Notes under the pieces: generated by a model | The model's database searches: none | Seen by the model: the letters and a program-made list of their open reading frames with translations, nothing else | What the model was told of the DNA's origin: nothing | Shown: positions 9,972 to 19,576 of the stretch, in pieces | Position numbering within the stretch: position 1 is the stretch's first letter | How the letters are laid out: the number at the start of each line of letters is the position of its first letter | From: Dipteris shenzhenensis | Lineage: Eukaryota; Polypodiophyta; Polypodiopsida; Gleicheniales | Direction: 5' to 3' (one strand) | DNA length: 64,000 nt | Assembly: GCA_047967505.1 (NCBI GenBank) | Contig: CM106540.1 | Position numbers and translations under genes: made by a program

Positions 9972-12362
9972 GTAATAACATAAGGTATTCCCACGACATT
10001 TGAGCATAGGAACACATTTGTACTAGTCCTAGGGGCCATTTTTCACATTTGTTTGGATTGAGATATTTGGTCGTTGTATAGCTGCTTATGCTTGGGCACT
10101 GATGACGACATAAGTGTTGCTTTGCTTGCTAAGTATGTCTTCCTTTTATTTTTCATAAAAGTTTTTGTTTACCTCTTTTTTTCTTCTCTTTCATTTTCTC
10201 TTTTATTTTCTGTGTAGATTATTGATCTTTAGAACAACAAAAAATCTAAATTTGTATGATTGGACTTATTCTAGTCTTACAAAGGTATATTTGGTCGTTG
10301 TATAGTCTTGTGGCTATTCCTTGCGGCTATAGACAATGATACAGGAATCATGCAAAAGCCTGCAAGGGGCTGGGCCAAATAATGCCATCATGAATGCTTT
10401 TTTTTTCTCGGTTATCTTCAAGCTTATTCGATTTTCCTATCTTTGCAGAAAAGACATTTATTATAAAGGGAATTCATAGGGTGTATTAATCGTAGAATAA
10501 AGTGTGGGCCATTCGAAACTAGGTATAGGCAAATTGTACTCGATTTGAAGTCCTCTTTTAGGGTTTATGAACTTAGGGTCCGTCGTATGTGTGCTTTGGC
10601 ATTGACTCTTCCCCTGCTTGCACAGTTGTTTATAGCTCTAAAAATCTCCTCTAGCCAATGAATAGTGAGGCTTTGATTTGGCCATAGCTGCCAAAATTGC
10701 CATTAGTGCAAACAAAATCAGGAAATTCCAATGCCATAACCAACTCCTACTACTAGCAGCTGAAGGTGTGTGTCACTAGAAAGTATAGGCATTTTCCTTC
10801 TCCAAGTCAACTACTTCTGTCCACTTTTGTCTTGAATCCTTCCACCAATGGTCTTGCCGGTGCATCAGCCTTGCCCACCCTCCAGGCTGCCTCACAAGTG
10901 AGGTTGACCCCTATCTTGGAGAACAGTTTGGCATCCTTGTGATCTCGGTGAACAGGGTTTTGGTGTGCGCAATGGGGGTATCTCCTACTGGTTAGCCTCT
11001 CACTAGTACATTTAAGTATTTGCTGTTTTGCGTCTTGTCCTCCTCAAGGACATCCGATATGATATCTTTTTAGGGGCTGATGTGCCTTTTTTAACCACAT
11101 TCTCCCATTCCAACATCTTTGCTTCCTCTTTGCTGATTCGCTGTTTAAGTTCAGCGTGATTCCCTTGCATTGTGGCCTGCATAGGTGCAATCTTTCCTGA
11201 GGTTGGCATTCTCTGTTTTGAGGTCTTCCATGGCTTTACAAGTCCCTTCCGTGGTCCCTTTCATATGTTTGATTTGCTGTAGTTCAATCCCTAATGCATG
11301 CACTTTGTCTTGGAGCTTGGTTTTGACAGATTTCCATTCTGCTTTTTCCCAAACTTGGAGCATGCCTACTTCCCTAATCCCCACAACGTTTTGCAAGAAT
11401 GCCATGGATCTCATCTTGGAGGCTAGCAAGGAAATTCTGAGAGGTTTTAGGAATCATGGTTGGAAGGCATCAACGAGATTGCTCCTCTGTCAAGATAAAG
11501 ATCTACAAGAGATATGGGAGTTCTTGGTTTGGTGGCTTGAAAATGATTTCGAGGTCAAGTTTTAAGGATTGAGACAACCAAATGTGATCATCTTTAGTAT
11601 GTGTGACTCAAGGACAACTTGGAGCAAGTACAACTATTTGCCAAGGAAGCCAACTGCAAAGGCAACAATGACCTCTACTTAATATTATGACGTGGATGTT
11701 AAGTAGAAGAGGTTGAGTTACCTTTTTAAGAGCAAGTATAGTGAACTCGAGAGAGTTCCCCAATGTAACATAACAACTAGGGATGAGTCTAGTACTTTGG
11801 GTGGGGAATTGCCGGGAGGGGGGGGGGGGGCATGTGAGGAGGAACAGCTTGCAATATGCGGCTTGTGTTTTAATGTGGTTTGTTGACCTTTCTTGCATGG
11901 GGGGGAGGGGAGGTGTCATGTTTGGAGAAAGAGTTCCAATAGGTGGGAGTTTGCAAAGGTCTGGTAGAAATACCTATACATACGCTTTTGTTTTGTCTTG
12001 ATCAGATGGGTCTTGCTTCATCTTAGATTGCACATTGCAAAAAATGCACTTGTATATTGATGGTTGGTGAGGATGATGCACATGCTTATGACCATGAATT
12101 GAACACATTATGGACATTGCATTATGCACAATGCACACAAGAAAGTTCTAAGCTTAGAGGGGGTCTTGGGTTTTGGGCCAATATTTGGAAGGGGGGTTTG
12201 TTAAATGTTTGGATGTAATTGTGGGTGTCTTGTTTTGATATGCTTTGTTGAGCGTTCCTACATGTGTTGTAGATTTTGTATATATGGTTTTCTTGTTCAT
12301 GTGTCCATCCTTTGGAAGGCTGAGAATTTTTAAGTAACCTCTTTCTTTTCTTGTTTCAATAG
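9972..12362. other. Rest of the AP-3 sigma intron
   Basis: Mostly unclassified AT-rich sequence with T-rich tracts and a G12 run at 11819-11830. The only protein-like feature is a coiled-coil ORF on the - strand (11012-11429). The stretch ends with the branch-point and pyrimidine-rich acceptor region ctctttcttttcttgtttc before the exon at 12363. Confidence 0.5.
11012..11429 (-). pseudogene. Coiled-coil ORF remnant, probably element-derived
   Basis: Two overlapping - strand frames together give a Lys/Glu/Gln-rich heptad-like protein: VWEKAEWKSVKTKLQDKVH, then GNHAELKQRISKEEAKMLEW. A frameshift near 11185 joins them. No known catalytic motif is visible. Such segments occur in retroelement gag or ORF1 proteins, but the family is not identified. 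Confidence 0.35.
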
Positions 12363-12454
12363 GTGCATACTATATTGGACGAGCTCATAATAGGTGGGCA
12401 GGTCGTGGAAACTAGTAGTGCAGAAGTTATCAAGGCGGCAGAAGAAGTTTTCAA
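12363..12454 (+). CDS. AP3S: AP-3 complex sigma subunit, third recognised exon
   Basis: After an AG acceptor at 12361-12362 the sequence reads VHTILDELIIGGQVVETSSA, then EVIKAAEEVF. This is the continuation expected for AP-3 sigma (the family has LDEIVFGGQVLETSSAEV, then an EE-containing helix). It follows in phase from the exon ending NFNK at 6920. The exon ends at AA|GTAAGA, a strong donor; read unspliced, AAG would be followed directly by TAA, so an alternative short C-terminus is possible. The final exon (about 20 residues in the family) was not found downstream. The intron from 6921 to 12362 is 5.4 kb and contains one decayed LTR element. Confidence 0.88.
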
Positions 12455-12661
12455 GTAAGATTATTCCCATATAATCTTCCTCTTTTTTTAAATGTTTTGT
12501 GCCAAATTTTATAATCACAAAGAGGTATCGAGATATATAAAGTAAAGAGAGTCTGATTGAGTATGCTTGTGCTTTCTAAGTTAGGATTGTTATTTTGCCT
12601 CTTTGTAGGTAGCGATACATAAGTGTAAAGGGTCCATTTAGCTTTTTATGTTTTAAATAAG

Positions 12662-12683
12662 AGAAAGAAAGAAAGAAAGAAAG
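12662..12683 (-). repeat. (GAAA)n tract, possible LINE 3' tail
   Basis: About five GAAA units, read as (TTTC)n on the - strand. It lies about 115 bp past the end of the - strand ORF at 12799, where a LINE would carry its 3' terminal simple repeat. Confidence 0.6.
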
Positions 12684-12798
12684 TCTATTAACGTCCACTG
12701 GAGACCAAAAGGTCTATGGGACAGCAAGAAACCCTCTAGTACATCTGCTTTAGGGAGGGCACATGGCAGCTCCCAAGGAGTGCAAAAAGCCACCCACA

Positions 12799-13394
12799 TT
12801 ATTTAGAACACCTACATGATAGTCTGGAAGAGTTAACAGCCATACATCCGTTTAAGACTGAGAGTCTTTTGGTTTTGATTTGAACTCTCTGATTAGTGCT
12901 GCCCTTTAACTTGTAAGATTGTCGAAGAAGCTTAATCCGCATATCTTTTGACTTCAGTGTAAGGATTGCATGACCTTTATAGTGCAAAATAGAAGCTGGC
13001 TTGGAGTCGTCATCATCCTGCTCATCATCATCCACCCATTCAATGTTGGGCAAGCTTGCTTTGATCTTTGTCAATATTTCACTATATGTGTCCTCCTCGT
13101 TGTACCAATTTTCTGGGAGTCCCCCTATTCTAATCTTCACTGCATTATCACATCTAGCTTCGTGTTCTTGAACATCTGACTTACATGCTTTGGTATCCAC
13201 TTCCACAATCACTTCCTTCTTAGCAGTTTGTACTTTAGTGTGAATGAGATTTTTGACTGTAGAGACTAGCTGCGGGGTAGGGGGGAATCCTTACAAGATT
13301 TTACAGCCTCATCAATTACTGCCTGCTTACCAGGCCCTTCGAGAATGTGAAGTCGAGCCTTTACTTTTGCCTGTTCCAATCGTAGCTCTCTCAC
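12799..13394 (-). pseudogene. RRM-like ORF of a probable LINE, 3' part
   Basis: Reads AVKIRIGGLPENWYNEED, then HAILTLKSKDMRIKLLRQSY, a layout like the RRM of L1-type ORF1 proteins (IRIxGLPE opening, a second strand ending in a basic surface). Upstream on the same strand is a coiled coil (VRELRLEQAKVKARLHILEG) closed by a frameshift near 13270. The 5' part continues at 15620-15790 on the other side of the inserted TR-GAG; without the insert the frame runs straight through. No ORF2 follows. It could instead be an unknown nuclear RNA-binding protein; the family call is my inference. Confidence 0.45.
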
Positions 13395-13399
13395 TACCT

Positions 13400-13696
13400 T
13401 GTTGGGATATCTCAAGGTGTATGCCTCAGGTACACCTTGGTTTCTATGTGTGAGTGCTAGAGGCACAGTTAGGTGCCCACAAGCACAGTTAGGTGGTGGA
13501 AGAGCCACATAGGATGATTGAGAGAATCTAGGAGCAGATTGAGGAGATGATTGTGGAGCTCTGAAGTCATCAATGATGTTAGTGAGCATGTATGAGGTGC
13601 CTACTTAAGGACCTCACTCTTCTTCATTCTACAAGCAAGTAATGCAAGTATTCTAAGTTTGTGTCCACTCTTTGCTTTCCTTTCAGCTTTCCAACA
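13400..13696 (+). repeat. Left LTR of TR-GAG copy 1
   Basis: TGTTGGGATATCTCAAGG to CTTTCCAACA, ends TG...CA, followed directly by the PBS. Confidence 0.95.
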
Positions 13697-13710
13697 TAGT
13701 ATCAGAGCCA
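13697..13710 (+). promoter_or_regulatory. PBS of TR-GAG copy 1
   Basis: TAGTATCAGAGCCA, one base off the plant tRNA-iMet complement TGGTATCAGAGCCA. It abuts the left LTR. Confidence 0.9.
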
Positions 13711-14543
13711 TTTGATCCCCCTTGAGCCCATTTCTGCCACATCATCATCTTCTTCTTCTCCATTTTCCTCTTTCTTCTCAAAATCTTTGAGAGCTTGGTT
13801 CTCCACCTACAAACGACCATTGCCCAAACCCTCTGAGCTGGAAACTCCTCTAGTATGGGCGAACTTCCACTTGCAAGCAATTGAAGAAAAAACGTCTGTG
13901 GTGGCTGCCATTCTCCAAACAGCGAATTTCTTCTGTTGCTCAATACTCCCTGCCTGCTCCGCCATTGCCTGAGCCCTCTTAGGAGTAGATGGGCGACCTC
14001 AAGACGAAGATTTTGAGCCATTTTTCAGGTCATTTGGTTCAGTAACGAGGGAGAAATCGTCAAAACTCAGGTTCAGCCTGTAGCAACTCTCCCGGGCAAA
14101 AGTGCGCACCATTTCGTCCAACCTCTGTGCTGGACCCTCTCTGGTATATGAGCTTTCTTTTGCTTCAGAAAGCCCTCTTTTCCTTGCTTTGAAGAGTGAA
14201 CTACAAGCCCTCCAAGTTCAGCCTTTTGGTTTTGACAGTTTTGGACAAGTTTTTGAAGATGATGCTACATAAAATGCTACTCTAGCATTTCTAGTTTTTT
14301 GAAACTTTCAATAACTTTAGTACAAGTGTGGCTTCAGTTTTGTTTTGAATTGCTAGACCTGGTTTTGATTGGAAAGTATTCATTTCAGCCACTTCTATGA
14401 AGCATGTAAGTGAAAGCATCATTGTTTGAAATTTGGTCACAAGACTTTGCTACATTAAATGCTTATATTTTGAAGCATTTCAGTTGTTATTCTGAGCCCT
14501 GTAAGAGAGAAGACACTACCCAATACCTGGGTTAGAGCCTCTC

Positions 14544-14945
14544 ATGGCTTGCTTATGCAAAATATGTGAAAAGCCAAAACATAAAGCAATGTCTTGTTAT
14601 GCTACAAAGGATGAAAATGCCAACCTGACTTGCTTGTTGAAGATTGCCAAAACAATGGTTGCCAAAAAGGAAGCAACTACAGAGATCTACCCTCTCATGG
14701 CACTTTTATTTGACTCCAAGTACAAGAAAAAGATGAAGGTCAGATACCTAAGATATGCTTCTCTACACAACTATGGAGATGACAAGATAATTGTTCTCTT
14801 GAAGGATATGACTTTCAGATCCACTTGTTCTATCATAGTACCATCTTATAAGGCACTAGACACTGCCCATGTGGTAAGACCTTGCCTTGACATGGATATT
14901 TTGCCTCCACAAGATGAGGCATCCTTTGAAGATTATGCATTTTAA
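14544..14945 (+). pseudogene. Gag C-terminal region of TR-GAG copy 1
   Basis: A 133-codon open frame. It opens with a damaged zinc-knuckle region (CKICEKPKHKAMSCYATKDE) and ends PPQDEASFEDYAF. That end is nearly the same as the gag C-terminus of the sister element (PPQDEVSYEDYAF at 40730), which identifies it. The KKEATTE segment also matches KKEATTK of the sister. Between these lies about 60 residues absent from the sister (for example VRYLRYASLHNYGDDKIIVL), either an insertion here or a loss there. The N-terminal gag core is decayed. No host function is claimed. Confidence 0.7.
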
Positions 14946-15317
14946 AACATCTCTATGCTCGAGATCTCTCCTTTTATGTCAAGGTACTCAGCCTGGATAG
15001 TCCTCCAAAATGAATGAAATAAACTATTGTGTTTTTGTGTGTTTTGTAAATACCTCTGGTCACCTTATGATGTAGGCCATGTGTATGTTTTGCTCCATGG
15101 TACCTCTTGCAGACATTGTGTGCATGTACATGCAGGGGAGATAACCATTGGAAGGTCTTTTTTGTATCCCTTTTTGTTTACCTTACACCCAAGGGAACCC
15201 TTGCTAGCATGAGAACCTAGCCATAGATTAATCCTTGACCACCATGAGATGGCATGAGAAACTATGAGACTAGATGTATCCTTGACATAGCCTGAGGCAT
15301 TCCCTTGAGGGGGGGTT

Positions 15318-15614
15318 TGTTGGGATATCTCAAGGTGTATGCCTCAGGCACACCTTGGTTTCTATGTGTGAGTGCTAGAGACACAGTTAAGTGCCCACAA
15401 GCACAGTTAGGTGGTGGAAGAGCCACATAGGATGATTGAGAGAATCTAGGAGCAGATTGAGGAGATGATTGTGGAGCTCTGAAGTCATCAGTGATGTCAG
15501 TGAGCATGTATGAGGTGCCTACTTAAGGACCTCACTCTTCTTCATTCTACAAGCAAGTAATGCAAGTATTCTGAGTTTGTGTCCACTCTTTGCTTTCCTT
15601 TCAGCTTTCCAACA
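15318..15614 (+). repeat. Right LTR of TR-GAG copy 1
   Basis: Preceded by the purine tract TTGAGGGGGGGTT, and followed by the TACCT target duplication. Confidence 0.95.
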
Positions 15615-15619
15615 TACCT

Positions 15620-15790
15620 GCTGCAGATCAAAAATCTGATCCTGTTGCCCAAGGATATGCACAGAATTACCAACAAGAAGGCTCAAAATGACCCATGGAG
15701 AGAGTGTCATGGCTGCAACTGTAGAGTACCGAATCTTGATGTATGTTGAGGGAGTTGAGGGGGACTTGGAGGAGAGGGTAGGCCAGTAGT
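15620..15790 (-). pseudogene. RRM-like ORF of a probable LINE, 5' part
   Basis: The - strand frame ends ILGQQDQIFDLQQ at the insertion site. It resumes as VVRELRLEQAK at 13394 once the TR-GAG and one TACCT are ignored. This is the start of the coiled coil of the split ORF. Upstream the frame stays open but has no recognised domain. Confidence 0.5.
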
Positions 15791-15799
15791 CCATAGTTG

Positions 15800-16431
15800 G
15801 TTGTCTGTTTGAACCCCCTAGCTTAACCTAACCCTCGGGTTGGGTTGGGGGTTTAGCCCAACTCGAGGTTACGGTCAGTTAGCTGCTTCTAACGGGTACA
15901 GAGGGAGAGGTACGAATGGAGAGGTACGACTGTTGTTGACGGACTATACGGACGGGGGAGAGGTACGGACGACGGGATTGTACGGTACTGGCTGCCTGCT
16001 GACGGTCACTCATGAGACGAAGGTGTGGTTGGTAGTAGTCATCAAGGTTGGGAGAGTCGGAGCAGCGAGGCCAAGTGTTGAAGGTCGCAAGTCACAATAG
16101 TTAGAAGGACTTAGTTACAATCGAGCAAACACATGGATCCCACTGAAGCCCTCATTAGAGGTATGCAGAATCTGCATTCGGCCCCCTTGACTAGTCACAC
16201 AAAGTGTAGGTTTGTGGTCCTGTATATCTTGACGTTGGTCATAAGTTTTTGAATCTCCTTGATGAGCTATGTATAATCAAGGAATGATAGGCGCGATCTC
16301 CTGGTTTTGAATGTGACAGACTTTTTTCGTGTGTGTTTTGTCATGGTACCAGTCGACACAAAATTGATAGCGAGTTTTATGTCTTGTTTCCGAACAAACT
16401 TTTGTTGCATGATCTGAGGTTTACACTATCA
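15800..16431. other. Unclassified intergenic sequence
   Basis: Includes a G-rich block with repeated GAGAGGTACG motifs (15904-15985), and a short inverted repeat around 15825-15855 (cctaaccc against gggttggg). No gene was recognised. Confidence 0.4.
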
Positions 16432-17100
16432 TGGGGATGCCATCCTCAATGCTTTTGATGAGGATTAACTATGTCTACATTAGTTATCTCATGTTAGCAA
16501 ATGAGAGTTGCCTACTCTCAAACACCACCACCTTTGATTTATGGTTAATAGACTCAGGTGCTAGCAAGCACATGACAAGTAGAGGAGAGTGGTTTCAATC
16601 AATAATCGGTCCACCACAGTTGGTGTTGTAGAGGTTGCAAATGCCTACAAGTTGAATATCAAAGGGCATGGCACAATTCCAGTGTCGGCTTCACATGAAA
16701 AATGTGCGAAAAAATGTCAGATATGTGCTACGTCTAAAAAGTTCTAGCTTTCAATTTCAGCCTTTCACAAAGCTAAAGTGCATCGTATAGGATTCATTCG
16801 CTATCAAGCATAAAATATGGAGACTGTTATACATTTAACGGCAAAGTGATGAAGCTAGAATATGTATGTCCTGAGTTCAAATAGCTCGCTACTGATTTTG
16901 GGGACAAGAAGATGGCTCACAAAGCCTTTGCGCACTAGAAAGGATTAATGTGGTGCATGCCTTGGTTTGGTACATCAAAATAACGATGTGCTGTCCATGA
17001 GGCGCATGCATTGCTAGATCCTTTGCGCTAAAGGGAATCTCCATAAACAATGGGAGATTGTCTTTTCATCTCTAGTTGAGCAAGAGTGATAAGTAGCGTC
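16432..17100 (+). pseudogene. Copia protease and pre-integrase remnant
   Basis: The frame at 16500-16628 reads LWLIDSGASKHMTSRGEWF, the Copia aspartic-protease active site (DSGAS). Downstream, in shifted frames, come NIKGHGTIP and other pieces expected in the protease-integrase spacer. Many stops interrupt it. It is a short relic on the + strand; no LTR was recognised. Confidence 0.75.
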
Positions 17101-17382
17101 CCTTCTCATATGCTCTTGCCAAGGCCCAATGGGAGGCCACTAGCCATCAGTCATAACAAGGGGATTCTTAGACAGGACTTGAAGACTCAGGATCAGACGA
17201 TGGTTGTGACTTAGAGGGGGACAATAATACATAACCACAATTGGAGCTTGACGGTCCAGCTAAAAAAAGATTTGAAACAGATTTTCATTGCTTCGAAACA
17301 GATTTTCATTGTGCTAAAAAAAGGGCGATTTCAGCCTTTTCTCTGCTAGAACCTTTTCAGGTTAGAAAATTTGCAGTAATTT

Positions 17383-18060
17383 GCCATGGCTGATCAGAAT
17401 ACCTCCTCCCAGGGAGAAATTCAAGGTATGGACCTGATGGGGGGTGATGATCAAGAAATCTATGATGATTTGGTCACCAAGTTTGCTTTTCTAAAGAATC
17501 TGGATGCAAGAGTTGAAAGGGCTGCTTCGAATCATCACCAGTTGATTCAATAGATCCAAGCTCTAGAGACTTCAGTCACACGATGATGACAAATACCGTC
17601 CAAGTTTCTCACACATGTTGATGCTGTGTTGGGCCCGAATATTACTCTAGATACCTTTTTGATCAGAAAGGCAGAACCAAGGAGGTTGTGGACACCTGGT
17701 TACTTAAGTGGCAGGCGCACTTACAATTTCACGTGTAGTTTGATGGCAGGAAAATTCAGCTTGCAGTAGGTAAAGCCCTTCTTTGGTAGAAAGAAATGCA
17801 GCAGCAACCCACAAATTGGGCTGAATTTGAAGAAACCTTCAGACGAGCATTCTTGAAGGAAGAGGAAGGCTATGCATAATATTGTGGACAAGCTTAAGGC
17901 CCTTGATATGACCAAACAAAATCTTACTTTTGAAAACTATCTACAAAAGTTCAGAGACTTGGCAGACACAAGCAACAAAGATGGATCCTCTTACTTTGTT
18001 GGGATTCTTTGTTGATGGATTACTTGATTCTTACAAACTTCAGGTCAAGAATAATAAAAG
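17383..18060 (+). pseudogene. Gypsy-type gag remnant (Retrotrans_gag)
   Basis: Opens MADQNTSSQGEIQGMDLMGG and continues to a decayed Retrotrans_gag core: VVDTWLLKWQ, then GKALLW, then NWAEFEETFRRAFLKEEE. The W..F...F...F signature of Ty3/Gypsy gag is clear although stops and frameshifts break it. It lies tail to tail with a gypsy RT relic on the opposite strand (18650-19160), so the two are from different insertions or from a rearranged one. Confidence 0.7.
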
Positions 18061-18649
18061 TACCTGCTATCTAGCGTAGCCTAAGATCCAGCAACAGTTC
18101 CAAGGCCTTTGGGTGCCACTTGGTGGTATGGGACGCTGATGGGCCTATTATTGGAGCCTGGGAAATCACTGTAAATGTTGTACATGTTGTATATCTCACA
18201 CGTAGGATCACCTGTAGGTAGGCGGGATTCAAGGCTAATATGGATTAGCTCCAGGCATGGAGGCTAGGAAGTAGCTACTAGCAATAAAAAACCTATTCGA
18301 GTTTTTGGTTTTGTGTTTGGAAATAATCATGATTTTCCTAATATGATTTTGTGAGAGACCTTGAATACAGGAACTGATGATGAAGTGCTCATGGCTACTC
18401 ATGGATAACTGGCGTGCCCACCACAAGCTTTTGCTTGTGGATCTGGGAAATTGGCAGCTCAGTGCATGTGATGAGGATGATGGAGACTGAGGGAAGTACT
18501 GGAAGATGAGCGCACTTTACGGAGTCTTATGACAAAGGTAGGGTTGCATGGCATCTAGGAGGTTGCATGAGAAGCCAACGGTAAAAGTTTGGTTAGCTAC
18601 ATGTGGTCCTTGGTTTACTTGGAGACATCTTTAGAAAAAACTCAAAAAG

Positions 18650-19160
18650 CGGAGGTTCCATGGGTATATGTTAGCTAAAAATAGATTTGAGGTCGTTTTT
18701 TGCACGAGGGGCTACTTTTGGAGGTGATTTCAGCGCGCTTCGGTGATGTTGATCCATTTTTTACCACAAGTCAGCTCATGAGATAATGTTTTCATGTGTG
18801 GTATATAGGTCCCAAGTACTCCAGGTTTGTATGAAAAAACTCACCTTTTTAATGTTGATGTAGAGAAAATTTTCTCTAAGATAAAAGCTTGTCAAAGATG
18901 TTGCTTGTTTCAACCAAGGACTTGTTGAAGACCAACATGCCATCTTTGTAGATGATGTCCTACTTATCAAGATAAGGCCAAGAGATGTTACTTGTCAAGG
19001 TCATGAATGTTGCTTGGGCATTTCAAACCCAAAAGGCATACATTTAGAGTGTCGGTGTCTTTTGATATTTAAAGTGTCACCTGATGATATCCGAATGTGA
19101 AGTTATAAACTTCTTCACAAACTTCAGATGCCTCTGCAAAGCACGGGACCTGAAGCCCAC
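18650..19160 (-). pseudogene. Gypsy reverse transcriptase remnant
   Basis: Read on the - strand in several frames: FGYHQV, then CMPFGFEMP (family: MPFGLTNAP), then DGMLVFNKSLVE, KGEFFHTNLEYLGPIY (family: CEFFKxExxYLGHIV). The order fits the gypsy RT palm, but every block is mutated and stops are frequent. An old relic. Confidence 0.55.
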
Positions 19161-19529
19161 CACAGGAAGGAGCTGAAAGAGCAAGAGGTTTGGCTACAGG
19201 TTACTATCATTGCTGCATCACAGTGTCAAGTGGCCTCATGATGCTCAAGCTCATCCTGCAAAGCGGAGTAGAGGACACCAGGTACTGATATCTGACATGC
19301 TTCAGAGATACTAGGATATTCTGCTGGGACCCTAGCCTGGAGCTTAGATCTCTCATGGCTCGCATTTGACGTATGTGCATGGTTTTTAGTTCTCAGTTTC
19401 TTTAGCTTCAGCTAGATTTGGATCTTTAGAAGTGTTCTAGACAGCTCTCGTTCCCCTCCACGGGGCTTTCTCTCATGATGTAATTTAGACTTGATCTCAT
19501 AGGCTTTTTTTGTCTGCAAACATTAATAA

Positions 19530-19531
<2 letters not shown>

Positions 19532-19573
<42 letters not shown>
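19532..19573. repeat. (CT)n microsatellite
   Basis: About 21 uninterrupted CT units. Confidence 0.98.

Positions 19574-19576
<3 letters not shown>

Larger units (their letters stand above)
13400..15614 (+). mobile_element. Complete TR-GAG type LTR retrotransposon, copy 1
   Basis: A 2.2 kb element with 297-bp LTRs at 13400-13696 and 15318-15614. It is flanked by the perfect 5-bp target duplication TACCT (13395-13399 and 15615-15619). The PBS TAGTATCAGAGCCA follows the left LTR. The polypurine tract GAGGGGGGGTT precedes the right LTR. The LTRs differ at about 6 positions (about 98% identity), so the insertion is fairly young. The interior has decayed gag but no protease, integrase or reverse transcriptase. 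That makes it non-autonomous, matching terminal-repeat retrotransposons with GAG (TR-GAG). A second complete member lies at 40009-42679 in the opposite orientation. It is inserted into the RRM/coiled-coil ORF. Confidence 0.92.
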
